A stretch of DNA of 64,000 nucleotides from Nereocystis luetkeana (lineage: Eukaryota; Sar; Phaeophyceae; Laminariales; Laminariaceae), in contig JARUPZ010000002.1 in the NCBI GenBank assembly GCA_031213475.1, positions 16,845,069 to 16,909,068 of the forward strand, read 5' to 3'. Of the stretch, positions 51,660 through 61,938 are shown piece after piece. Position 1 is the first letter of the stretch. Every line of letters starts with the position of its first letter. The translations under genes were made by a program, and so were the position numbers. Under the pieces are notes generated by a model that worked only from the letters and a program-made list of their open reading frames with translations, had not been told where the DNA came from and made no database searches.

Positions 51660-53160
51660 GTCGAGTTCGAATAGTGACACCTTGTGCCAGCTGTCCGAAA
51701 ACGCCATCTTCTACGGCCCCAGTGAGGATAGTCTTTCTCCGGGCCTACCTCCCCCATTGCTTGGTGGCTTATCAAAAACCACCTATCATGAAAGGTCTCG
51801 GTACCGCTCGCCCCAAGCACTTCGATAAAAATGGCATCCACCATCCATGTAGAACACCGTCCATCATGCCATGCTATCATCGACGCGCTTGCATCGGCGA
51901 CAATGTCCTCTCCCACTCCCAACCCCCCCTTGTTTTCACCAGCACCTTCCTCCTTCCTTCTGGCCTCCTTTTGACCGCCTGGGGCTCACGTCCACCATAT
52001 ACCGCTCTGTCGTAAATATAAGGAATATTTGGGTATTACTCTTAAATACTATGCACCCCAAACGAAACCCAACGTTCGTTAAAGTTTACGTACTTAATGG
52101 CAACGCATTTTGTCCGCCTTAAGCATCCTGCTTTACCCCACCTACTTGTTTCATCCGAAAAACGCCGCGCGACAAACGCCGCGTCTTCCCCCCGTAATAG
52201 CCGTAAGACTTTACGGAACTCCTCATTTCTCTTGCCGAACAGTTCCAACACCCACATTATCAGCAACGTAAATGCGATACTGCCAGGACTTTTCAGACCA
52301 CCCTTCTCCATGACGAAACGCCTTCCTGCATCCTTGTCAACCAAATACCCTACGTCAACGGCCCCGTAACTCTCTGCTGACCGGCCTTCCCCATGTGCGC
52401 TCTCTTGATGCATTGTATTGCCCACCTGACCAACGGGTTAGCTCAGGGAACAGGCGGCCCCACGAACTGCTCGGGGGGGGAAAAATAAAACGCCACACCG
52501 AGTTCGCTGTGAGCGTCGACTCCTTCTTTTATCTTTTTCTGCGCAACAGTGAGTACACCCCTTGAGTTCGGCCAGCTCCGACACCAACTACCTTTCCCCC
52601 ATCCCCTCCTGCAGCCAGCATCCCTTGCCATAGAACAACCTCCAACCATGGACACCCTCAAAATCGCCTCTTAATTATTTCCTGTTGATTCTGCAACTCT
52701 TCCAAGAGCGAACCCTCGAGCAATATTGCCAAACTCGTGTACTGCTCTCTGTCCCTCAGTTCCAGTACCTGAAGAGCGATCCCGAAACAGACCTACGCAA
52801 GGGTTCAAGTTAATCTACTTGATATTCCGATTGGTATTGACTTTCATTTGGTCTATCTGCTATTAATAGTCCGCCATAGACTCTACGAACGTGCCTTGCC
52901 GGAACCCCCTCACCTCTTCCCTCTGCTTTAAACGCCCTCCACCCGCCTCATCAATGCCCAGCCTGGCTCCTTTCTGTCATCCATCCGCAACACATCTAAC
53001 ACACCGTGGGTTACGGCTGCCTCATACTTTTTGTCGTCCTTGAAATTGCTTCCTCCTCTCCTGCTCAGTCTACCGGTTCCCCTTCGCGTGTTCCCCATCA
53101 CGAACGCCACCATGGCCATTGCCCATGACTTCAAGCAGATTGATGGATGCTATCTACACC
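51660..53160 (-). pseudogene. Decayed protein-coding element of unknown family
   Basis: Minus-strand frames with protein-like composition follow one another: 53134-52928 (KSWAMAMVAFVMGNTRRG), 52425-52042 (VDVGYLVDKDAGRRF, then AFTLLIMWVLELFGKRNEEF) and 51922-51660 (WMVDAIFIEVLGA, then FLISHQAMGEVGPEKDY). Stops and frame changes separate them, and I see no splice pattern that restores one frame. Repeat families R3 on both sides and the absence of neighbours suggest a dead mobile element, but I do not recognise the protein. Confidence 0.4.
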
Positions 53161-53439
53161 GCGAAATTGGTCCAGGCTAGATTCCTCACTTCGAGAAACG
53201 TTGTGTTCCGCACTTGCTTTCGTATAAACGCTCCTAAATTTATTATTTTCCCGGAAACTCCAGGCTGAGTTTTCTGTGGGGCTCTCCTCGAAGGCATGCC
53301 TTATCACCAGAGAGTCCCTAGTGTAAAGAAGCTGAAAGGCGTCGCTATTATCCTCTCCTCCCCGTACCCTCCGACGCTGTTATCCACATGCAAGAAAGTA
53401 AGCACAGTATGCCGAAGTCCGCCTTACAAACGGTTAATA

Positions 53440-53620
53440 GTAGGATGCATCTCGCATGATGCAGCTCGCCAATCACCTCATACGACTCGCCGAACACCTC
53501 AAGGCGCTTCGCGCTTGGTGCAAGCAATATGCCTGCCTGGTTAGTGAAAAGTCTGCGTTGGCCGTTCCAGCTTTGTAGAAATGCGAGGATATATACTCTT
53601 ACGACCAGCCACGCACGACA
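53440..53620. repeat. Dispersed repeat family R3, diverged copy B
   Basis: It shares GCGCTTCGCGCTTGGTGCAA, CAAGCAATATGCCTGCC and a GATGC-like to ATGCGAGGATATA continuation with copy A at 46855. Confidence 0.7.
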
Positions 53621-53629
53621 ATAAATACG

Positions 53630-54720
53630 CCCCCCCATTTCCTCCCTCCTACTAGAAACCACATCCATCGCCCAAAATCGACCGAACGTTGACACAGCAA
53701 CCGCAACACTCGCCTCGGTTCAACCTGTACTACCTTCCCCACGCACCACCACCCCTGATAAGCACCGCTTCAATTCAAATGCAGAATACTTGACCTCAGC
53801 AGCCTACTGTTGAGAGATTGGGATACACGCGAATTCCCTTTCAGGTTTGGCTATTACAAACACAGGTCTCGAGTTGTCGTTCAAGCGTGTGTGCTGCGAG
53901 CTTCGTTGGGAACGCTTTGTTGCAGTATATCCAATCCAAGGGGAAAGAGGCTTTAATGTGGAGGGGCTCAGTACCATACGCTTCCTATGGCACCGTGGAC
54001 GATATACCGTCCGGACCCGACTACGAATAAGGATGCAGGTGCACCCCCCCCTGCTGACATGTCGGCCTCTCACGCATCTGCTACCCCAGAGGCGACTCCG
54101 CTATCGGTGTTTGCAGCTCATCGCGTTAACCCTCCGCGCTGACCTTGCAGTAGTTGCCACAACTTTCTGTACCAACTCTATTGAGTGAGGTGCCTCGGCT
54201 GGTCGTCAGCGAGTGTGAGTTCACCATATTGGCTACACCAGCACAGCGCGCTGATACACAAGCTACACGCCAATAAAGTCAACAAGGTCGGATCTCTATA
54301 CACACCCTCGCCCAGTTCCGTTCCGTTGCCTGGTTCAATCACTTTCTTTGTGGGATGAGAAAGCGATTCGCCCCCCTCCCCCCATCCATGCCACAGTCTG
54401 GAACGGGACCGATACACACCCTGCGCCATCTTAAAAATTTGACGCCTTTTGCGGAAACAAAGACGAGATTCCTCACGACTCTTCGACTCTCCCTGATCCG
54501 CACCCGGGTAGCTGTGGGTATTAAAACCTCTGCCAGGCAGAGAAAATATTTCCATGCCAGGTATACTGTACCTGGTACGCATTATGGTGTTTCGGTAAGA
54601 TATGGCGGAAGAATAAACCTAGGGACCGTCCACTCTGTGTATTTAACGCATGAAAGTGGTCTCTGGTGACGCTTTGGTCACCACAACCTAAACGCTTTAC
54701 ACTGATCGACCGTGGGTTGC
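53630..54720. other. Gene-free stretch; no exon recognised
   Basis: Two TACCTGGTA motifs lie close together around 54563-54577. Frames at 53847-54188 and 54178-54582 overlap on opposite strands and show no domain. Confidence 0.35.
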
Positions 54721-54721
54721 T

Positions 54722-54845
54722 TGCTTGGTGCAAGCAATGTCTGCCTGGTCTGTGAAAACCCGACGTGCTCCGTCCCGGCATTATACGTATAAGGATGCGA
54801 GGGTCTAAGGTCATACGACTATACGGCCATGCATGGTCATGAATA
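54722..54845. repeat. Dispersed repeat family R3, copy C
   Basis: TGGTGCAAGCAATGTCTGCC to GGCCATGCATG, close to copy A, with a short ATACGTATA insertion. Confidence 0.8.
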
Positions 54846-55049
54846 CACCACCACCCCTCCTAACCGAAGCACTATGTATATGTTCGAAGGTAATTATGTA
54901 CTGCTGTACGATCAAGGGCGGCCGACAATGTGGCGAGAAGGGCCGTCCCCGCGCTTCGCGCCACATCAACAAAAAAAAAAGAAGTTTTCGTACCAACATC
55001 ATCACCAGAACTTTACGATGAAACCCGAACGAAAACCAAACAGTTTTGA

Positions 55050-55188
55050 AACCAAACGAAACTGAATTGATTGTGAGCCGAATCCGAAACCGAAACCATT
55101 TTATTTATCGGAAAACAAACGAAAACGAAACGAAACTGAATTGATTGTGAGTCGAATCCGAAACCGAAACCATTTTATTTACTGGTAC
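55050..55188. repeat. ~75-bp tandem duplication
   Basis: CGAAACTGAATTGATTGTGA followed by GCCGAATCCGAAACCGAAAC and CATTTTATTTA is present twice (from about 55060 and 55131) with one or two changes. The right copy ends next to a CTGGTACTGGTAG patch. Confidence 0.9.
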
Positions 55189-55936
55189 TGGTAGTGAGAG
55201 TGCACAGCAGCAGCAGCAGTCTCTATGATGTTGACTCTCAAGACTAAAGACTCACCAGGGACAACCTCGCGTATTTATGCTCGACGATATATTGAAGATA
55301 CATGTACTGTATGTACTGTATGTACGAGAAGAAGTATCTTGAAGAATTACACAAAACAACAACAGCCCCGATCAAGTATGTAAGCGAACGTATCATATGG
55401 CAGGAATAGCACTACGAACACACGTAGTACAGCTGTAGGTAGTACGCCCAATTCCCGTATATGAATGACTCGTCCGCTCATTCACATGCTCAACTATATA
55501 TATATATACAGCAGCCACCACAGGTAGTACAGAGTACCAGGTATACGAGTATAGCACTTTAGAGTACGTATAAGTATATGTATACAGCAGTTGCGTAGTA
55601 CGACAAGAAGAAGAGTTCTTGGGCGTTTGGCCGGCTGAAGATCAACTGCTATAATAATAGCAGCTAGCTGTTGTTGCTTTTAAACACAGAAATATCAGCT
55701 GCTGCTGCATGCTGCTTTTGATGCTGCCCCGCCCGGCTGCATGCTCGCCGGAGATTACAGCAGCACAGCGCCAGGATACATAATACGTACCGGTAGCTGA
55801 CGCCACAAAGCTACATATACCTGGTACCACCTGCAGTAGTAGTACCTGGTACCTGGTAGTAGAGGACAGGTTTTGGGAAAGGTTCTGCGCCGAAATTGGT
55901 TGACTATTATAGTAATAATAATAGTGAAATATCACT

Positions 55937-56042
55937 AATACGGGGAACCATAGTTAACAGGACCTATGGTATACATAAAAACCTGTATGTGTAACCATTT
56001 TTACAAACAATATTTGGTCCTGTTAACTATGGCCCCCCTTAA
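55937..56042. mobile_element. TA-target palindromic MITE (copy 9)
   Basis: 106 bp from ATACGGGGAACCATAG to CTATGGCCCCCCTTAA between TA dinucleotides (55935-55936, 56043-56044). Confidence 0.9.
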
Positions 56043-56734
56043 TACTACTGCTGTTTTGATGTTGTGTACTCGTACATATACTCCTGCATTTTCATCATAC
56101 GCACTCGTTAACACTCGCGCGAAGTGTTATTATGCAACGAGTATGATTATCGATAGTGTCAGTGAGTGTAGGATTGTACTGGATGCAGTATCATCTCTTG
56201 CCATGAACATTTGTGCCGAGCAAGATCAGAAGCATCGCATACTCCATGATCAACAACATGAGGACACCCGCATACATCAACAACAAAGCTAGCACTACTA
56301 CTACTACTACTACTGCAGGGTATACTACTGTACTACAGCAGCACAAGGAACAGCCAAATACCTGTCGTCTATCGTCGTAGTCTTTACTCGTAGCCTACAC
56401 TATTAATACCATATACCTGGTATATCTAACGGGGTACCAGGTATCAGCCAACCGTCAAACGAGTGAAACATGCGTACTCGTACGCAGCAGCAGCAGTAGT
56501 AGTAGTAGTACAACGAACGCACAAGAACCCGAAGCAACAACACGTCAACACTTGCTTGGGGATTATCAAGTGCGCAGTAGGTGCACGCCACATTCATCAG
56601 TAGGCACCCATGCCACAATGTGTGTTTGTAACCACATCTCTCACAGTACTACTGTAGCTACATACCAGGTATATGTGACAGGGTGGCAGCACGTGTTCAA
56701 TTTTGGGTCGATTGGATCGTCCACGTACTATTAA

Positions 56735-56825
56735 TCCTTTTAGGACTGCAGTCCCGATATCGGGGAAAAACGATTCTAATTCCAAGTGATTTGTACCCAA
56801 AATGGGACTGCGGTCCTAAAAAGGG
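56735..56825. mobile_element. piggyBac-like palindromic MITE (copy 10)
   Basis: 91 bp, TCCTTTTAGGACTGCAG to CTGCGGTCCTAAAAAGGG, with TTAA at 56731-56734 and TTAT at 56826-56829. It lies only 160 bp upstream of the ATG at 56985, within the presumed promoter or 5' UTR. Confidence 0.85.
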
Positions 56826-56984
56826 TTATTACCAGAATTGCTCCGGACCTTCAGGACGTAAATACTTAATTCTAAAGCTTTCCAGGACTGTTGAAAACCC
56901 CTCCTCGAAGTCGAACCCCGAGAAGAACGAACAACCACCACCTCCCCGTAGCCCGCAGCCAAAGGTAGCATCCCGCATGTGATC

Positions 56985-57287
56985 ATGGGGAACAAGGCAT
57001 CTTCTCCAGCGAGGTCCTCCGACAGGGGAAGCCGTAGAAACGAGATCAGTCCCCGGAGCGACGAGAATGGTCGGGATAGGCCGTCGTCATCACGAAGAGG
57101 CCGATCCACGACGAGCACGAACAACCCCACCTCCGTAGAGAGTAGGTCTCCGATGCCCAGGAGGACAACTAGAAACGCAAGCAACGCGAACAGCTTACCC
57201 GCGGACGAGGCGTACATGATGGAGCTCGAGTCGGAGCAGCAGGAAATGGACAGGCCACAGGAGATGTCTTGGTATCAGATGGCCAAG
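56985..57287 (+). CDS. First exon of a probably N-myristoylated protein (partial)
   Basis: A 101-codon exon runs from ATG to a good donor (GCCAAG before GTGTGG) in phase 0. It starts MGNKASS, which fits an N-myristoylation signal (Gly2, Ser6), so the product may sit on a membrane. Residues 7-75 are Ser/Arg-rich and look disordered; the end EMSWYQMAK is more ordered-looking. That ending reminds me of the lead-in to alpha/beta-hydrolase proteins of stramenopiles, but the continuation is not found in the remaining 6.7 kb, so the function is open. A GTG 6 bp upstream is in frame but less likely. The following intron starts with a T-rich stretch and holds an R2 repeat copy and a tRNA-like element. 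Confidence 0.6.
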
Positions 57288-57429
57288 GTGTGGCGTGTTT
57301 TGGGGTCTTTCAATCTGTCTCTCTCTCGGTCTCTTTTCTTTCTTTCTTTCCCTCTGCCATGGTTCTGCCCACACCAGTTTGCCTTGTTTTGAGTTGGACA
57401 CCAGTGCCTGCAGCAGCGCGTACTGCTGT

Positions 57430-57455
57430 ATTTTTTTTTTTTTTTTTTTTTTTTC
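57430..57455. repeat. Poly-T tract
   Basis: A run of about 24 T lies directly at the left edge of R2 copy C. In the orientation of that copy it is a poly-A tail, as in a retroposed sequence. Confidence 0.85.
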
Positions 57456-57461
57456 ATCCCA

Positions 57462-57640
57462 TTCATTATCTTCGCACATCTTCTTGTCTCTCTCCTTCCA
57501 ACTCGTAACTCAGATCCGGGGTCACATAGCAGGCTCTTCTCCCCCCTTCCCGCTACGGTACGTGCCTTCATTTTTTATCGCGAGAAGATTTCAGCCTTTT
57601 CTTCCCTCGTCGACTCGCATCGAATCGTGCCTACCCACGC
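57462..57640 (-). repeat. Dispersed repeat family R2, copy C
   Basis: The reverse complement matches 18811-18995 almost base for base, from the GATTCGATGCGAGTCGACGA segment to a GAAGATGTGCGAAGATAATG-type end. In that orientation poly-A follows immediately. Copy A at 18995 continues with the A/T-rich AAAATAAATAATAAAATA. Confidence 0.85.
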
Positions 57641-57700
57641 TGCAAGGCGCTCTCAACAATTGAATCCCTTTTTTTTATTTTTGCAAATAAAGTCAAAGTC

Positions 57701-57778
57701 CGACCCTCCTGGGGCTCGAACCCATGACTCAAACAAGTAGAATTCGAGGTTAACCACTTGAACCACCGGGGCGACCGG
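57701..57778 (-). repeat. tRNA-derived retroposed sequence
   Basis: On minus: box A TGGTTCAAGTGGTTAA, box B GGGTTCGAGCC, a six-of-seven-pair acceptor stem with wobble pairs, and an anticodon arm that forms six pairs around a nine-base loop, which is not canonical. An A-rich tail of about 30 bases follows the 3' end instead of a T-run terminator. This fits a retroposed tRNA or SINE head better than a working tRNA gene. Confidence 0.6.
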
Positions 57779-58409
57779 CCACAGCAGTAGTATAGACACG
57801 TTCCCGACTATCAATACTGCGGTGTGCTACCAGCTACCATATATAAACACGAGTATACACGTATCGCGTACCAGGTACTATCGACTACCAGGTGTCGTAT
57901 GCCAGGTATACTATCGTACCCTCCGATGCCTCGTGCCTGATATTTATCTCACAGCAGTTTGTTTCCTCGACTGACGGCGCGTTCTGCTCCACGCGTCGAA
58001 AGTACGCAGGCCGGCTCATCGTCGTTCTGGTTTCTTTCTGTTCGTTGTTCTGCTTTCATCGTGTTCCACCCACGCAATACGAACACACAATACTGGTATC
58101 AATAGGCACTTGAATGCTCTGTACGCCGTACGCGCTTGCCTTTGTTTTTTTTACTATTAATAATACCAGTATTTTTTTTTACCGGTGTTTTCTACGAACG
58201 AACGTACGTGACGGTCTTTTACTTTGCATTGCGAACTGCAGTGGGTGATGACTACAGCAGTACGTATACTCTTAATTAAGAGTCAAGAGTCAATACAAAA
58301 ACACCATGTACTCGTACTAACAGCAGGGCTTCGTATTGATTGTACCTGTACCTGGTACACGACAATAGACTACCCTCGTATATCTAGTTACGTCTCAGAC
58401 AAATTTGTC

Positions 58410-58690
58410 AGGAGACATGCCAAGCAAGGCAAAACGTGCGCTGTCAAGGGTGTAGGGCCGAGTGTTCCACACTAAAACCTATTACGGGGGACCATGGTAA
58501 ATAGGACCAAATATTGTTTGTAAAAAAAGGGAAACATACACGTTTTTGTCTATACCATAGGTCCTACTCCGGAGTATTTACTATGGCCCCCCGTGATAGG
58601 AGTTTGATGTCAGTCGAGGCATGTCGAGGCAAAGTTGCTGTCCGTGCAGGGGTGAAAATGCTGTCTCCTGACGTCTTTGGTCCAAAATGA
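58410..58690 (+). repeat. Dispersed repeat family R1, copy with MITE insertion
   Basis: GAGACATGCCAAGCAAGGCA to CACTAAAACC, then the MITE at 58482-58596, then TTGATGTCAGTCGAGGCATG to GCTGTCTCCTGACGTCTTT. The sister copy at 63578-63720 has the same order without the MITE. Confidence 0.85.
58482..58596. mobile_element. TA-target palindromic MITE (copy 10)
   Basis: 115 bp from TTACGGGGGACCATGG to CTATGGCCCCCCGTGA, with TA at 58480-58481 and 58597-58598. A CTCCGGAGTA insertion is present in the right arm. Confidence 0.92.
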
Positions 58691-58699
58691 CACCACCGC

Positions 58700-59814
58700 C
58701 CCCCCCCCCCCCCCCCAAACGGAGGGTTGAGTGCTGGATTTCTCGACGACGGAGAGAGCGTATTGAATGCCCTGAGCGAAGCGTCTATAGAAATATCTCA
58801 AAACGAGATTTTTCCAACGCCACCATTTTCGTTGTGTGTTCCCCTTAAGGCATGTTTTGGAGGAAATCGGCTCTTAAAGTCGTTCCGGGGGGCGTGTTAA
58901 GTTGTGTGTTAAAAACGCTGGTATTAATATACAGTACACTCGTTCGTATTAGTTGCTGTTTTCTTGCGTGTTGATACGATACACTCTACGTACTCGTCGC
59001 ATGAATATGATATCATGGGCACATAGGCACGGGTGCTTTCTCGTGCACTCTCCGCTCTCTGAGATGAGTATCTGATAGAGATGGTGAGATAGATAGAGCA
59101 ATACGCGTACGTACCGCGTCGTACTCGTACCGGGTACGCATCGGGTGTCGTACTACGAGTACAACAGCAGTACATATATGCCAGGTATTATACACTGGTA
59201 AGTGGTAAGTACCGTACCTGTTTTTTGTCTATATTTTCAATCCTCCGCGAAAAGCAAAGGCACAGCGCGAGTTGTCTGTCGCGACGACTGCTGCTGCTGT
59301 GATGCCGCCGCCGCCGCCGCCGCTGCCGCTGCTGCTGCTGCTGCTGCTGCTAGCTTTGTTACAACAGAAACGCTTTACGAGACGGTCCGGCCGGCCTTAA
59401 AACCTCCTTCCTCTTCAGCAGGCACCTACATACTGCTGCAGCTGCACCGTTGCTCTGGTCTACTGCCTACGAATACGTATATACGACAACACGACTACCG
59501 CCGTACATACACACAGTATTTTTTTTCCCCCGAGTAATTATATTGCACCGCCTTCCCCCCGGGATGACTCGGCGGTGACTCGGCGGTACGTGCAACTTTC
59601 GTGACTTCGGACAATTTGAAAATCAAAAGAGAAACTCTGGAACCCTTTTTCCGTGGGTACAGCGGTGCACAGCAGTATCAGCGCCAGTGCAGTGCCCATT
59701 GTGCTGGACGTGCGAGGACTTCTACCGTCAAGGTAGGTCGAGCCTCAAGCGGCTGAACATCTCTGCTTATCGCAACATGCACCGCAGAGGTATACGGATC
59801 TTTCTAGGGCTCCA
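58700..59814. other. Gene-free stretch with simple repeats
   Basis: It includes a C-run at 58698-58715, TACCAGGTA-like motifs near 59180, and the CTG/CCG triplet patch at 59300-59352. No exon is recognised. Confidence 0.35.
59300..59352. repeat. Trinucleotide repeat (GCC)n(GCT)n
   Basis: About seven GCC units pass into about nine GCT units. The plus-strand frame gives poly-alanine, but no supporting gene structure is seen. Confidence 0.9.
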
Positions 59815-59876
59815 GTACCTTTCTGTGACCACGACTCCTCGATTTGAGAGTTCATATGAGAACAACAACATAACAT
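59815..59876 (+). repeat. Retroposon-like family R5, copy B (3' end)
   Basis: GGGCTCCAGTACCTTTCTGTGACCA-type start (begins near 59809) through GAGAGTTCATATGAGAACAA and ending in CAACATAACAT. The 3' end is shared with 41573 and 61912. Confidence 0.6.
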
Positions 59877-60284
59877 AGATACAGTATCGTGTGTGCGATG
59901 TTATTTTTCCGTTTATCGACATCCAGCACTTCCTTGTTACTTTTTTCCTTGGTTCTTTGTCTTACTCTGTTTACAAGCAGTGGTGTTTTTTCTTATTTTT
60001 TTTCTTTCTTTTTTCCAGCTCGTTCTTTTTCAAGTGTTGGCCACCTCGATTGCGGGGGGGGGGCACGACAGATTGTTTCTCCTAGTTTTTGCTTTCATTT
60101 TTTTTCTTCTTCTTTTTCGATTTGTCTACCTTGTTTTTGTTTTCTCTTTGATTGTTTCTTTTCGTTTCACTATTTCATAGATTGCGTATGTCGTGCCTGT
60201 CGTATCTAGTATGATGACATGGCTTTGCATTGCCCACTGCAGTGCATACTGCACACGTGGCAACGTAGTATTTCTGTGGCGTAG

Positions 60285-60390
60285 CTTTGTGACCACAGAA
60301 CTTGTATCTCTTCTAGGATTGAAGAATCGGCACGGACACTGGTTGTGCTGGATGTCGACGGGTAGAAAGAACGGTTCAATGTGAAGAACA
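60285..60390 (+). repeat. Dispersed repeat family R6, copy B
   Basis: TTTGTGACCACAGAACTTGT, then GAATCGGCACGGACACTGG, then GATGTCGACGGGTAGAAAGA. It shares the last two blocks closely with 63310-63395. Confidence 0.75.
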
Positions 60391-61825
60391 CACACACCCA
60401 GTGTGCGTGCTGATTCTTCATCCATACTACCAGAGAAAAAGATAGCGCATTATGCCTGATGCCCTGGATGCGAAAAACAGGCCCACCAGAAGCATCACAC
60501 GCAGCTTCCAAAATGTGAGCTTCGACGGAATTGTCGACCTCACAACCGAATACGTTTTTTTCTCGTTTATTTTTCAACATAAAACCAGACAAAGTGCAGG
60601 AAAGAAAAGAGCTACGAGTAAAGAAACAAAGAACGGATCGTATACTGGTACCTGGTACCTGGTTCCGTTCCCCTCGCTGCCTCGGCAAGGAATGCTGCGA
60701 GGCATGCCCTATCAGGCTAATAGCGAGTGGGGTAGGTCTTTCTGGCGGGTGTAAGGCCGGACTCACCCTCAAGGAGTGATACCTTCTTGCTGCTGCCTGT
60801 GGCCGCGAGGCTCAGGCGGCAGTAGAGTTGGGTCGTACGTGGTGCGTCAGGCACGGAGACCTACGATTCGCGCGTCTTTTTAGGCAGCTGCGGCAGAGCA
60901 GCAATGCTCAATCGGGGTGTCCATGCGCGGAGGCAGGCGCCACCACAGGCCACACTACGGCACAGTCTATTGCGCCGGTAGGAGGCTGGATTCGACGACG
61001 AGGGAGGAGGGAGACTGAGCGTCGACGTGCGGGGAAGAGACGGATTGACCTCCCCCTGCGCGAGAATTTTTATTTCCCAGATCAGAACCGCAAGTGCGAG
61101 GAGCATTTTGTTTTTCAGGATGACGGAGAAAGGGAAACGACTGGAGGGGAATGGCAACGAGTGCACGCGCAAAGGAGCGGGTGGATTGGGCCAAGGCGAT
61201 GATGCGGCCATGAAGAGCGGCAGGAAGACGGTGCATGGAGACCCATGATTTGCGCGCACACTATCATCACGAGAGAAGCAGTCATAGTTTGTTTTTTCCT
61301 GGTTTTGTTTTTCACGAGGCAGAATAGTATCTACCGGTACTCGTCACTGGTTTTTGTAGTTTAACGAGTTGTATACCCTTCATGGGGAATAACCTACGCA
61401 ATTATCAGGGACGTGGTATCATAACTGCTGTGCTGCACCTTTTTGTGTCAGACAGTCCAGGAAGAGATGACGATCGTTGATATTCGTGTGGCAGTAAGGT
61501 TCGATTGCTCCTTTTTTCACTGCATATCCGCGAGTCTTCACTCTGTGACAGCACTCCAGATAGCAGGCAGGTGTGTTCCTCTTTCGTTTTCACGACTACC
61601 GTGCGTTTCGTACGGTGCAGGCAGCACTTCAGACAGCATCCGCTGTAGTCAGCAGCCACGAGTTGGTTAGTGGTGGGAACGGGGGTACTCTTCTATATTA
61701 TAGTTGAGAGGATATACCCGCGGCCATGTTAGTTCAGTTTTGCACATTGGTTTTATCTTGTGTGCGCTTTTTCCGTCTCGTGTATTTTGAGGCAGCCGAA
61801 TTTTCGATTTTTTTGTTTTTCGGAT
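60391..61825. other. Gene-free stretch; no exon recognised
   Basis: Frames at 60828-61259 on both strands are moderately long but lack domains and agree with no splice sites I trust. Adjacent CTGGTACCTGGTACCTGG words lie at 60645-60662. Confidence 0.35.
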
Positions 61826-61912
61826 CTTCCTAGGGCTCCAGCACCTTTGTGTGACCACGGACTCCTTCGTCAGAGAGTTAATGTGAGAACAACAACAACA
61901 ACAACAACAACC
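61826..61912 (+). repeat. Retroposon-like family R5, copy C with (CAA)n tail
   Basis: CTTCCTAGGGCTCCAGCACC through TGTGACCACGGACTC and GAGTTAATGTGAGAACAACA, ending in about seven CAA units. Three overlapping TACCTGGTA/TACCAGGTA words follow directly. Confidence 0.65.
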
Positions 61913-61938
61913 TGGTACCTGGTACCAGGTATGTTCTT

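Noticed and set aside
57701..57778. Functional tRNA gene
   Set aside because: The anticodon loop would have nine bases, the stem has mismatches, and an A-rich tail rather than a T-run terminator follows.
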